The notes beneath the pieces were generated by a model that saw only the letters and a list, made by a program, of their open reading frames with translations, had not been told where the DNA came from and did not search any database. Shown here piece after piece: positions 56,068-64,000 of a DNA stretch of 64,000 nucleotides; within the stretch, counting starts at the first letter, position 1, and each line of letters starts with the position of its first letter. The stretch comes from Pirellula sp. (lineage in GTDB: Bacteria > Planctomycetota > Planctomycetia > Pirellulales > Lacipirellulaceae), in NCBI GenBank assembly GCA_013822725.1, contig PNKX01000025.1, forward strand, positions 1 through 64,000, read 5' to 3'. Made by a program: the position numbers and the translations under genes.

Positions 56068-56533
56068 TGCGTCAGCGGTTTGCCGTAAAACGTCATTTCG
56101 AGCTCGGCGAATTGGTCGCTTTGAGGGCTTCCAATTGCCCATTTTCGCCGCGTAATCAAGAAATATGCCGTTCTTCACAGAATCATGGTAAGAACCATGC
56201 GCACGGCCAAGTATCGTATTGCAGTAGACTGATTGCAGCGGCGCTAAACGCCTGCACTACGGGAAAATCGTCGCATTTCGACGCGCGCCGGGGGGCAAGC
56301 GGCGGGGTGACGTTGGACCTGCAGGCAGGCGTCTGTCGCCGGGCGTCGGTCTTGGCTTACGAGCTTGTCAGGGAGCGTAGCGCCTTCCTCCTTGATTGAT
56401 TCGAGCTTAGAATATCTATTCAATATTTTGAACGTTCTATTCTAGCTACAACGGCCGTACCTCATACGCAACCGTTCCGCATCTCTTTGCATCGCGATTC
56501 TGCTCCCTCCGCCAGTCTTGGAGAGTCCACATC
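56068..56533. other. Intergenic region upstream of a PEP-CTERM gene
   Basis: About 465 bases with no supported gene. The last 130 bases are AT-rich (ATATCTATTCAATATTTTG near 56412) and probably include the promoter of the next gene. Confidence 0.45.
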
Positions 56534-58093
56534 ATGAAGTTTTCGTTGTTAAAGACCGCGGTCGTGTGCGCCGCGGCGGTCGTCGTTTCGCCGCAGTTGG
56601 CGTTCGCGCAGTCCGCTTGGAACGTGGCCAATGGGAACTATGCAACCGCCGGAAACTGGAACCCAGCCGGAGTGCCGACAGCCTCGGACGCCGTTGTGAT
56701 CAACAACGCCGGAACGGCAACGGTGAACGCGTTCCAAGAGGCGTTAAATCTGGGAATCGGATCACAAAATGGAACCTCCGGCACCCTGTCGCTGACTTCG
56801 GGCGGCGAACTGCACGTCTACGATATCATCCAAGTTGGCGAGCGGGGCACGGGAACACTTACCGTGAACAACGCCACGATTGACGTCACGACCGCCGAAG
56901 CCGACATCTTCGTTGGCGGCCAAGACAATGGTGGCACAGGAACGTTCACGCTTAGCGGCAATGCGTCATCGATCAACATCGGCGATGATTTTGTGATGGG
57001 GCGCGTCGGAACGGGCACGTTGAATTATCAGGGAGGGTTGCTTAAGTCAGGATTTGCGGTAGTCGGGAAATATGGGACAGGCGTCTGGAACCATTCGGGC
57101 GGCGTCTTCGACCAGAACTTTGGGGATATTGAAATCGGCGATGGCGGTAACCTCGATTTCGGCCCTGGCCCGCGGACTGGTACAGTCAATCTGACTGGCG
57201 GCGTCATTCAGGTCGCTGGCTACTTGGCGATTGGCAATCGAATCGGCACTGGCACGGTCAACATCAGTGGAGGGGCGCTGGCTGTTGATAATGCCGCGGA
57301 TGGCGCCATCGTCATTGGGCGTGGGTACCAATCTGAGGCACTGATCGGTCAGGGCGGCGCAACGTCGCTGCGCGTCACTGGCGACGATGCAATCATCATC
57401 GCCAATGGCAATTTCGACATGAACTCTTCAGGAGTTGCCTCGTCGTCAACGCTCATCGCGGAGATCACAGGGGCTACTCACACGACAATCAAAGTGGGCG
57501 GCGACGCCTTGCTTGCCAACGGAAAGTTGGCCGTCGATCTAACCGGCTACATTCCCAACGTCGGCGACTCATGGACGATCTTGCAGGCGGGCGTGGACAT
57601 CATGAGTGCTCCTGAAATCAGCCAAATTGACGCGATTGTCACTGCCAGTTTAGATCCCAACCTTGGGCACGCGCTGGTCCATAACGCGCAGGCCTTCCAG
57701 GGGACGCTGCAGGGAACCTTCTCCAGCGTCGACTATTCGCAGGCGACGTTGCCCGCCGGCCGAGGTTGGAATATCAGCTACGCCAACAACTCCGTTGTCC
57801 TGTCAGTGGTCAGCACCGGCCCTGCCTTCTCCGCCGATTTCAACAGTGACGGCAAGGTGGATGGCGCTGATCTGACAAAGTGGAAACAATCGTTTGGGGG
57901 CGTTGGCGCCGATGCAAACGGCGACGGCGTTAGTAACGGCACCGACTTCTTGATCTGGCAGCGCCAGTTCGGCTCGGGCGTGCCGGCCTCGGCTGCAATT
58001 GGGGCCGTGCCGGAGCCAGCTTCAATCGCGTTGATTGGATTGGCTGCCATGGCGATGGTCGCCTGCAGTCGATCGCGTCGCAACCAAGCCTAG
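56534..58093 (+). CDS. PEP-CTERM protein with beta-repeat passenger and dockerin-like module
   Basis: Exported protein of 519 residues. Signal peptide to about 25 (VVVSPQLAFAQ), then WNVANGNYATAGNWNPAGVP, the typical start of an autotransporter-associated repeat passenger, Gly/Thr-rich beta repeats to about 410, then the EF-hand-like pair DFNSDGKVDGADLTKW and DANGDGVSNGTDFLIW, then VPEP, hydrophobic helix and RSRRNQA. Predicted exosortase substrate with an arrangement like the proteins at 19733 and 35959. Confidence 0.88.
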   Translation: MKFSLLKTAVVCAAAVVVSPQLAFAQSAWNVANGNYATAGNWNPAGVPTASDAVVINNAGTATVNAFQEALNLGIGSQNGTSGTLSLTSGGELHVYDIIQVGERGTGTLTVNNATIDVTTAEADIFVGGQDNGGTGTFTLSGNASSINIGDDFVMGRVGTGTLNYQGGLLKSGFAVVGKYGTGVWNHSGGVFDQNFGDIEIGDGGNLDFGPGPRTGTVNLTGGVIQVAGYLAIGNRIGTGTVNISGGALAVDNAADGAIVIGRGYQSEALIGQGGATSLRVTGDDAIIIANGNFDMNSSGVASSSTLIAEITGATHTTIKVGGDALLANGKLAVDLTGYIPNVGDSWTILQAGVDIMSAPEISQIDAIVTASLDPNLGHALVHNAQAFQGTLQGTFSSVDYSQATLPAGRGWNISYANNSVVLSVVSTGPAFSADFNSDGKVDGADLTKWKQSFGGVGADANGDGVSNGTDFLIWQRQFGSGVPASAAIGAVPEPASIALIGLAAMAMVACSRSRRNQA

Positions 58094-58098
58094 ATTCG

Positions 58099-58935
58099 TT
58101 AGATACCTAGCGAATTCGGAGAAGTCGACGAAGCAAGCGAGTTCGGCACGCCCAGCGGCGCAATTGGCGCCGCGGCGGCCGACTCGCTTTTTTGTTGCCA
58201 CACGGGGAGCCGCACGGTGAAGGCCGTTCCCTTGCCGACGCTGCTTTCGACGCGGAACCGTCCCTGATGGGCTTCGACGATGTCGCGGCAGGCGGAAAGG
58301 CCGACGCCGGTCCCCCCTTTGCCGGTGGCGTCGGGGCCCGCTTTGGTCGTGTAAAAGCGGTCGAAAATCTTCGGCAGTTGCTCCCGCGGAATGCCGCAGC
58401 CCGAGTCTCGCACGGTGAGGTCGACGAATCCCGCTTTCGCGTCATGCGCGATGCGCAGGACCATTTCGCCGCCGGTCGACATCGCCTGCCGGGCGTTCGT
58501 CATCAGGTTGAGCAGCACCTGTTGGATCTGATTGCCGATCGCGCGCACGGGCGGCGCGGCGGCGAATTCTTTGCGAACCTGGACGCGATACTTCTGCATC
58601 TCGCGTTCCAGCAACAGCAGCGATTCGTCGACGAGACGTTCCAGCTCGGTTGGCGCGAATTCCTCGCTGCGATTGCGCGCCATGCCGAGGACCGCATTGG
58701 TGATCTTCTCGGCGCGCAGTGCAGCGGCGAGGATGCGATCGAACGCCTTGTCGCGCGACGGTTCGTCCTTGTTACGCATGCCGAGTTTGGCGTAGTTGAT
58801 GATCGTCATCAACACGTTGTTAAACTCGTGCGTGGTCGTGCCGACGAGCTCGCCGAGCGACGCCATTTTCTGCGCGTGCATCAACTCTTGCTTGAGGGCG
58901 GCGAGTTCGTCAGCCTGCGAAACCTTGGTCGACAT
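58099..58935 (-). CDS. Soluble sensor histidine kinase
   Basis: Histidine kinase of 278 residues without membrane segments. After a coiled-coil start (ADELAALKQELMHAQKMASLGELVG) the H-box is THEFNNVLM with His36, followed by N-box NLMTNARQA, G1 DSGCGIP, F-like FDRFYTT and G2 GGTGVGLS. The C-terminus is an Ala/Ser/Pro-rich tail. No response regulator is adjacent. Its input is probably supplied by a partner protein. It is convergent with the PEP-CTERM gene, with only five bases between the stops. Confidence 0.9.
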   Translation of the reverse strand: MSTKVSQADELAALKQELMHAQKMASLGELVGTTTHEFNNVLMTIINYAKLGMRNKDEPSRDKAFDRILAAALRAEKITNAVLGMARNRSEEFAPTELERLVDESLLLLEREMQKYRVQVRKEFAAAPPVRAIGNQIQQVLLNLMTNARQAMSTGGEMVLRIAHDAKAGFVDLTVRDSGCGIPREQLPKIFDRFYTTKAGPDATGKGGTGVGLSACRDIVEAHQGRFRVESSVGKGTAFTVRLPVWQQKSESAAAAPIAPLGVPNSLASSTSPNSLGI

Positions 58936-59303
58936 CCGCCCCTCCGCGAGTGAGCCGCTGCTTTATCTGTGTGGGAGGCGTTTCTGACGCCGATTCCGCT
59001 GACCACCACGCATTGTGGTCGAAGGCCGCCCCCACAAACCCCCTCCCCTGCCCTGTCGACGCACCCTCGCCACTTCGGGTGGCTTGCCGAGGCGGCGTGC
59101 GGTAACTCATTGCAGAGAAAGACGTTGCTTACGTCACTTCTATCGTCGAATCACGCTGGGCGACTGGAACCGATCGCGATACAATCCCGCCCCCCATGGA
59201 AGCCACCGGCTCTGCCGGTGGACGAAGTTCGTGCGAGCAGGACGTACTCAGCTGCGTCCACCGGCGGAGCCGGGGGCTCTTATTCGGCCGAAGGAATCAA
59301 CCC
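58936..59303. other. Intergenic region with a diverged family A repeat
   Basis: About 370 bases between divergent genes. A diverged palindrome (GCCACCGGCTCTGCCGGTGG at the left, CCACCGGCGGAGCCGGGGGC at the right) occupies 59202-59279. No supported gene in the rest. Confidence 0.6.
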
Positions 59304-59564
59304 ATGCATACCGCTACGTTGCTAGCAGAGGCCGCCGAGCTAGCTCGTCGTCTTGATTACACCCTCCGCGAGGAGTATCTCGACGGCGCCGGCGGCGGGC
59401 ATTGCTCCTTCGGCGGCCGCAAGTGGCTGTTGCTTGACGTGACGCAGTCAGTCGACGAACAGCTGAGCGTCATCACCGATGCGCTGCGAACCGACGACGC
59501 CGTGTGGCGCTTGCCGGTCTCGCCGCAGCTAGCAGGGATCCTGCGCGTGAGCAGCGCAGCCTAA
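59304..59564 (+). CDS. Small hypothetical protein
   Basis: Protein of 86 residues, too small for a domain call. Starts with an Ala/Leu/Glu-rich helix (ATLLAEAAELARRLDY), then GAGGGHCSFGGRKWLLLDV and a helix-strand end. GAAGGA lies seven bases upstream of ATG 59304. The stop overlaps the convergent nadD stop by four bases. The composition and ribosome-binding site support a real gene, but no function can be given. Confidence 0.7.
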   Translation: MHTATLLAEAAELARRLDYTLREEYLDGAGGGHCSFGGRKWLLLDVTQSVDEQLSVITDALRTDDAVWRLPVSPQLAGILRVSSAA

Positions 59565-60169
59565 GAACGGTACAAGCCGCGCTCATCGATGTACTCGGCA
59601 ACGCGCTCAGGCACGAGCGACTGCCACGCGCCGTGTTCCGCAATCAACCGACGAATATTCGAACTACTGATCGGCGTCGCCGGCATTTCCACCTCGTGAG
59701 CGCGAATTGCAGCGAGTCGTTCGGCGGACACAAGCTTCGCCAATCCGTCGAAGGCAGGCGCCGGCGTTCCCGCACGACGGACCACTAGCGGCGTCGCCAG
59801 TTCGCAAATCGCCGCTGGCTCACGCCAGGTCGGCAAGTCAGCGAGTGAGTCGGCTCCCATCAGGAAGAAGAACTCGGCGTCGGGCCGCTCGTCCCGCAGT
59901 TGGCGCAGCGTCTCGACCGTGTAGCTCACCCCGCCCCGCTCGATCTCGATCAGCGATAGGGCGAACTCCGGCCGATCGGCGATCGCCAGCCGCAGCATCG
60001 TCACCCGATCAGCCTCGTTGGCGACCGGCCCGCGGGGCTTCAGCGGCTGTTGGGCCGTTGGCAGGAACTCGACCCGATCGAGACGCGCCTGCCGCCAACA
60101 GCACTCGGCCAGCGGCAAATGGCCGCGGTGAACCGGATCGAAGCTGCCGCCGAAGAGGCCGATACGCAT
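59561..60169 (-). CDS. nadD: Nicotinate-nucleotide adenylyltransferase
   Basis: NAD biosynthesis enzyme of 202 residues that adenylylates nicotinate mononucleotide. The nucleotidyltransferase motif GLFGGSFDPVHRGHL at the start and the C-terminal ISSSNIRRLI (the ISSTxIR-type motif), plus FLMGADSLADLPTW, are characteristic. ATG 60169 opens the conserved motif directly; the frame is open upstream to 60220. Neighbouring genes are not of the NAD pathway. Confidence 0.95.
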   Translation of the reverse strand: MRIGLFGGSFDPVHRGHLPLAECCWRQARLDRVEFLPTAQQPLKPRGPVANEADRVTMLRLAIADRPEFALSLIEIERGGVSYTVETLRQLRDERPDAEFFFLMGADSLADLPTWREPAAICELATPLVVRRAGTPAPAFDGLAKLVSAERLAAIRAHEVEMPATPISSSNIRRLIAEHGAWQSLVPERVAEYIDERGLYRS

Positions 60170-60309
60170 GGGGTGACGTTCCGTCGTAAGGGTCCAACAA
60201 AGCCGACCGCTGCGAACCAAACTCGCCGGTCTCGCCAGACAGATTCTACGCTAAAATGGCGGGTCTCGCCCGCCGGCGATTTCATTGATCGTCCTGTAGA
60301 AAGTAATGC

Positions 60310-62502
60310 ATGTCCTCAGAGTTCGAATGCTTTGACCTCGACGCCGTTGTCGCCCAGATTGCGGTCGCCGTCAGCGCCACGCCCCAGCAGGTGCGGGCCG
60401 CCGTTGATTTGCTCGACGCCGGCAATACGATGCCGTTTATCGCTCGCTATCGCAAAGAGGCGACCCGCGGCCTGGAAGAAACAGCGCTGCGGGCGATTGA
60501 AGACGCGCTGGCCGCAGCGCGGGAACTGGCGCAGCGGAAGCAGACGATCCTCAAAACGATCGACGGCCAAGGCGCCCTGACGCCGGAACTCCGCCGCCAG
60601 ATCGAACAGTGCGCCGAGAAGCAGACGCTGGAACTGATCTATCTCCCCTTCAAGCCCAAGCGCCGTACCCGAGCGACCATCGCGCGCGAGCGTGGGCTCG
60701 AACCGCTGGCCGAGATCCTGTGGAAACAGGCGCGACTCAATCGCCCGCGCGCCGAAGTCGTACGGCCCTACATCGACCCCCAGAAGGAAGTCCCCGACGC
60801 CGAGGCGGCGCTGCAAGGCGCTTGCGACATCGTCGCCGAACGCTGGGCCGACGACGTCGAACTCAATCGCTGGCTCAACCAACAGGCGCACGACTTCGGC
60901 CACGTCGTCTCGACAGTCAAACGCGGCAAGAAGACCGAGGGCGCCAAGTTCGAGACCTACTTCGATCATCGCGAGCCGACCAAGCGCGTCCCCTCACACC
61001 GCTTGCTGGCCATGCTGCGGGGCGAGGCCGAAGGGTTTCTCAACGTCGGCGTCGCGCTCGATGACGAATTCACCCTGCGCAAACTAAGGCCACGCTTAGC
61101 CCATAACCCGTCGTTCGAATTTCACGAGGAACTCCTCCGTACGGTCGACGATTGCTATACGCGACTATTACTGCCGGCCGTCGGATCGGTGACGCTGCAA
61201 ACGCTCAAAGAGCGCGCCGACGACGAAGCGATCACCGTCTTCGCCAGCAATTTGCGGCAGCTCCTGCTCGCCGCGCCGGCGGGACCGCAGGTGACGATCG
61301 GCATCGACCCTGGCTTTCGCACCGGTTGCAAGACAGTCGTCGTCGACGGCACCGGCAAGTATGTCACCAGCACCACGATCTTCCCGACGGCCCCGAAGAA
61401 CGACGTCGCAGGCGCCGCACGCGTCCTGAAGGATCTGATCGCCAAGTACGACGTCCGCCTGATCGCCATCGGCAACGGCACCGCGTCGCGCGAGACGGAT
61501 GAGTTTGTCGCCGACGTGCTGAAGTCTGCCGGCATCGACGTCACCAAAGCGATGGTCAGCGAGTCGGGCGCTTCGATCTATTCCGCCAGTGAGTTGGCCG
61601 TCCGCGAGTATCCCGACCTCGACGTCACCGTTCGCGGCGCCATCAGCATCGCGCACCGCTTGCAAGACCCCCTGGCCGCACTGGTCAAACTCGACCCCAA
61701 GTCAATCGGCGTTGGCCAGTACCAACACGACGTGAATCAGAAGCTGCTGCAAACGTCGCTCGGCCGCGAGGTCGAGTCGTGCGTCAACTCGGTTGGCGTC
61801 GATCTCAACCTCGCCAGCATGTCGCTGCTGTCGTACGTGGCGGGGATCGGTCCCAAGCTTGCTGAGCGGATCGTCGAGTACCGCGACGCGCATGGGCGCT
61901 TCGATAGTCGCGCCTCCCTGCTGAAGGTGCCGAAGCTCGGACCGAAGGCATTCGAGCAAGCGGCCGGCTTCCTGCGCATCCGCAACGGCTCGCAGCCGCT
62001 CGACGACTCGGCGGTCCACCCCGAAAGTTACGGCGTCGTCGCGAAGATGGCCAAGTCGTTGGCGGTCGACGCCCGAGCACTCGTCGGCAACGCTGCCCTA
62101 ACCTCACGCCTGCGGGCCGAGGACTTTGCCGACGGCGCGGTCGGCTTGCCGACGGTGCAAGACATCATCGCCGAGCTAGCCAAGCCGGGCCGTGACCCCC
62201 GGAGCGAGTTTCGCGCGGTGAAGTTCAGCGAAGGAGTTACCCAAATCAGCGACTTGCGCGAAGGGATGGTCCTCGACGGCGTTATCACCAACGTGACCCG
62301 CTTCGGAGCGTTCGTCGACATCGGCGTCCATCAGGATGGCCTGATTCACATCTCGCAGCTGGCCAACTCCTACGTCAACGATCCGGCCGAGGTCGTCGCC
62401 GTCGGCGACCTAGTGCGGGTTAAAGTGCTGGAAATCGACGTCGAACGGAAGCGAATCGCCGTCTCGCGGAAGCAGGTCGAAGCGGGCTGTAGGGCCAGTT
62501 GA
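60310..62502 (+). CDS. tex: Tex family transcription/RNA-binding protein
   Basis: Nucleic acid-binding protein of 730 residues related to eukaryotic Spt6. The N-terminal helical Tex region (ATRGLEETALRAIEDALAAARELAQRK), the RuvC/YqgF-like fold (IGIDPGFRTGCKTVVVDGTG), the helix-hairpin-helix segment (LLSYVAGIGPKLAERIVEYR) and the C-terminal S1 domain (GMVLDGVITNVTRFGAFVDIG ... HISQLANSY) are present in the right order. Length is near normal (about 720-780). It would act with RNA polymerase or RNA in the cytosol. Confidence 0.95.
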   Translation: MSSEFECFDLDAVVAQIAVAVSATPQQVRAAVDLLDAGNTMPFIARYRKEATRGLEETALRAIEDALAAARELAQRKQTILKTIDGQGALTPELRRQIEQCAEKQTLELIYLPFKPKRRTRATIARERGLEPLAEILWKQARLNRPRAEVVRPYIDPQKEVPDAEAALQGACDIVAERWADDVELNRWLNQQAHDFGHVVSTVKRGKKTEGAKFETYFDHREPTKRVPSHRLLAMLRGEAEGFLNVGVALDDEFTLRKLRPRLAHNPSFEFHEELLRTVDDCYTRLLLPAVGSVTLQTLKERADDEAITVFASNLRQLLLAAPAGPQVTIGIDPGFRTGCKTVVVDGTGKYVTSTTIFPTAPKNDVAGAARVLKDLIAKYDVRLIAIGNGTASRETDEFVADVLKSAGIDVTKAMVSESGASIYSASELAVREYPDLDVTVRGAISIAHRLQDPLAALVKLDPKSIGVGQYQHDVNQKLLQTSLGREVESCVNSVGVDLNLASMSLLSYVAGIGPKLAERIVEYRDAHGRFDSRASLLKVPKLGPKAFEQAAGFLRIRNGSQPLDDSAVHPESYGVVAKMAKSLAVDARALVGNAALTSRLRAEDFADGAVGLPTVQDIIAELAKPGRDPRSEFRAVKFSEGVTQISDLREGMVLDGVITNVTRFGAFVDIGVHQDGLIHISQLANSYVNDPAEVVAVGDLVRVKVLEIDVERKRIAVSRKQVEAGCRAS

Positions 62503-62558
62503 GGGAGGCGTCCAGGAAGGGTTTCGCAGGTCCCCAGCGGATAGTAGAATTGACCAAC

Positions 62559-62583
62559 CGCCCCGGCTAAAACTGGGGCGTTC
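62559..62583 (+). terminator. Possible terminator of tex
   Basis: Hairpin CGCCCC-ggctaaaact-GGGGCG followed by TTCTCGGTTT, about 57 bases after the stop. The stem is short and the T run is broken, so this is tentative. Confidence 0.45.
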
Positions 62584-62631
62584 TCGGTTTGGAGCCCCCT
62601 GACGGCTTCCTGATCGCGAAAAACACGCTTC

Positions 62632-62670
62632 GGCGGAGTAGCTCAGTCGGTTAGAGCAGCGGAATCATAA
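62632..62670 (+). tRNA. Truncated tRNA-Met(CAU), 5' half only
   Basis: Acceptor strand GGCGGAG, TA, a D stem and loop (GCTC-AGTCGGTTA-GAGC), A, anticodon stem strand GCGGA and loop ATCATAA with anticodon CAT at 62666-62668. The sequence then leaves tRNA: the expected TCCGC of the anticodon stem, the T arm and the acceptor complement are absent in the following 1.3 kb. It ends exactly after position 38, as at a site-specific recombination crossover in an anticodon loop. Not a functional tRNA gene as it stands. Confidence 0.8.
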
Positions 62671-62677
62671 GAGAAAC

Positions 62678-62715
62678 AGGGCTTCTCGTGTATTTGCGAG
62701 AAAGCCCTATTTTTA
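62678..62715. terminator. Terminator-like hairpin after the tRNA half
   Basis: Arms AGGGCTTCTCG and CGAGAAAGCCCT (one extra A bulged), then ATTTTTATA. It begins eight bases after the tRNA sequence stops and could be carried on the sequence that replaced the tRNA 3' half. Confidence 0.55.
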
Positions 62716-62841
62716 TAGGTCCAAGTGAGTGTTTCCTGTCGCTTAGTAACCTCCAATTACCTGCCAAAAGACGGGTCTTTAGGTGTCAGTGACACCCGCT
62801 CAGGTGGAACCGAATGATACCTTCGGCCGTCGCCGCTTGAG

Positions 62842-63000
62842 TCACCCCGCCGCCCAGTCGACACACAGCAGTTCCGCCTGCCGCAGCACCGTCTTCACCG
62901 CCTCCTCCTGGAGGTCCGGCGGATACACCATCACCCGGATCTTCGCTCTGGCGCTCTGCCGAGGGGGACAGTCGATCGAGACGCTCTTGCGAACCTGGAT
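62842..63000 (-). pseudogene. Remnant of hsdR (type I restriction endonuclease R subunit, C-terminus)
   Basis: Minus-strand frame ending at a TGA (62842-62844). It reads RKSVSID, RQSARAKIRVMV, then YPPDLQEEAVKTVLRQAELL and C, which is the C-terminal part of HsdR proteins (typically ...SARAKLRVLVKRILRKYGYPPD, then QEKA and QAE). The segment KRILRKYG between RVMV and YPPD is missing, and upstream the similarity stops, so only about 50 residues of a protein of about 800-1000 are left. It is a decayed fragment. No hsdM or hsdS is visible. Confidence 0.7.
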
Positions 63001-63383
63001 GATGAGCCCGGCGACGCCGACGCGGGGCGTCGCCCATGGCTTCCGAAGCGGTGTCGTTGGCGGCGAAAGCGTCGCTAATGTCATCCTCGTCATCGAGAGC
63101 CCACGGGCTTCGCCCCGTCGCAACCAGCACCATCCCTTTCGCTAGTCTCCGATCCGAGTTGCTGATCCCATCTGTATCTTCAACCGGTTCCACGTCCCTG
63201 GCAAACGCTGGTTAACGATCGGTGAGCGATGCCATTCCTGGATCTCCGAAGGGTTAGGGAGATGGTAATTCCCGGACTTTCACTCCGAATTTGCATCCGG
63301 ATAGCCGGGTTGCTACGCTAATGGCGTCCTCCCTGCCGGAACGGGGTGGACGTGTCTCATCACTCTCGGAACGGAGAAGGCTC

Positions 63384-64000
63384 ATGAACGCGATTCTGCG
63401 ATCGGCAATTGTCCAGGCGTCATCGATAATTGTGGCATCGATGCTTCTTTCCGCTCCGCTTATCGCCGCGCCGCTGAAATATCAAATCAACTTTGCGGTA
63501 GATTCAACTCCGGCGTCCCCGCCTCTTACAGGCGCTACCCTTGAATTAACTATCACCTGGGATGCAGCAGAGTTTCCGCCAGCCTTTTCAACTCGCGGCT
63601 CCACGCGATGGGCGATTGGCAATGCCAAGTCTTCGCTGACCGTAAGGAATTCTGCTAACGTAGACGGCAACTACGACGGATTCTTCCTACAACGTTCGCG
63701 AGAATGGAGGCTTGAGGATAGCGGTTCTACGGGTGGCGACGTACTCGAATTCCCGTCGCCGGGTTTCCATATCGACGGTGGTCTTCTTGCCATTGAATTT
63801 TTGGAAGCGAAGCTTGGTACGTCGTTCGTTACTCCTCCCGATCCGTATTTTCCAAAGCCGTTCGGCAGCGACGAGGCGACCTGGCGGCGTCCACAGGTTA
63901 CGTACTATAAATTGGGAACTTCTCTCCTACGCGGAAATATCATCTCCGGCTCAGCCACTCCTGTTCCCGAGCCCGCAACGCTCGCCACGGCCAGCGTCGC
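63384..64000 (+). CDS. PEP-CTERM protein, cut by the window end
   Basis: Exported protein, at least 205 residues, running past the window edge. A signal peptide (basic start, hydrophobic segment at about 9-30, ending APLIAAP) is followed by a beta-rich domain (KYQINFAVDST, LELTITWDAAEF) with no recognised family, and PVPEPATLATAS near the end, the start of a PEP-CTERM tail. GGAG lies seven bases before ATG 63384. More AT-rich than average. It lies next to the decayed region and may be independent of it. Confidence 0.82.
   Translation, partial: MNAILRSAIVQASSIIVASMLLSAPLIAAPLKYQINFAVDSTPASPPLTGATLELTITWDAAEFPPAFSTRGSTRWAIGNAKSSLTVRNSANVDGNYDGFFLQRSREWRLEDSGSTGGDVLEFPSPGFHIDGGLLAIEFLEAKLGTSFVTPPDPYFPKPFGSDEATWRRPQVTYYKLGTSLLRGNIISGSATPVPEPATLATASV

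Larger units (their letters stand above)
62671..63383. other. Decayed region after the tRNA half
   Basis: Holds the terminator-like hairpin, a short palindrome GGTGTCA-G-TGACACC (62782-62796), the hsdR remnant and about 380 further bases with no gene. Open frames on both strands across 62780-63190 are not supported. The absence of intact genes and the tRNA break suggest the residue of an integrated element. Confidence 0.5.

Noticed and set aside
62632..64000. Group I intron splitting the tRNA-Met gene
   Set aside because: No 3' exon (TCCGC stem, T arm and acceptor complement) is found in the rest of the window, and the downstream sequence instead contains an hsdR remnant.

Overview
The window reads as chromosomal DNA of a high-GC planctomycete, most likely of the Pirellulales/Lacipirellulaceae type. 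The main reasons are two DUF1559 pseudopilin-like proteins, six PEP-CTERM proteins (four with a dockerin-like EF-hand pair just before the sorting tail), an exosortase, secreted low-complexity and Cys-rich proteins, and numerous dispersed palindromic repeats between genes. This placement is inference from gene content; no rRNA gene is present to confirm it.

Layout. 0.1-4.7 kb: a ThDP-dependent 2-keto acid decarboxylase overlapping a CPBP membrane protease, then a DUF1559 protein and a small membrane protein. 4.7-7.4 kb: two unrelated glutamine synthetases (type I glnA and eukaryote-like type II) in tandem on the minus strand. 8-16.6 kb: a Ser/Thr kinase, then an exopolysaccharide/exosortase locus (Wzz/BY-kinase-like protein, exosortase, Wza-like export lipoprotein, Pro-rich secreted protein) and a PPP-type phosphatase. 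16.7-18.6 kb: an AT-richer orphan membrane gene followed by a cluster of small palindromes. 18.6-29.4 kb: DUF1559 protein, PEP-CTERM protein, a very Cys-rich protein with an embedded secretin-like domain, a secreted protein with 20-residue repeats, a sulfatase and a DUF4239 membrane protein. 30-35.6 kb: NagD-like phosphatase, PEP-CTERM protein, and a GntR(YtrA)-ABC ATPase-permease operon with a visible operator. 36-44.3 kb: a 1467-residue PEP-CTERM protein, a hypothetical, a KAP-like NTPase and a beta-propeller PEP-CTERM protein. 44.4-56 kb: lipoproteins, a Cys-rich peptide, glnB-glnD, a cobalamin adenosyltransferase, an acidic HlyD-like adaptor and a terpene-cyclase-like protein. 56.5-62.5 kb: PEP-CTERM protein, histidine kinase, nadD and tex. 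62.6-64 kb: a tRNA-Met cut off right after its anticodon loop, a decayed type I restriction (hsdR) fragment, and a PEP-CTERM gene running off the end.

How it fits together. The exosortase at 11.7-12.7 kb is the expected processing enzyme for the PEP-CTERM proteins scattered over the window, and the Wzz/Wza-like genes beside it would make the exopolysaccharide with which such sorting systems are associated. glnA, GSII, glnB and glnD give a nitrogen-assimilation and sensing set, split over about 42 kb. Intergenic spaces are filled with at least four families of inverted repeats; one family supplies the stop codon and last residues of two unrelated genes.

The most unusual items are: the Cys-rich/secretin-like hybrid (22.3-24.8 kb), the P-loop-deficient BY-kinase homologue, the repeat family that ends reading frames, and the half tRNA next to an hsdR remnant.
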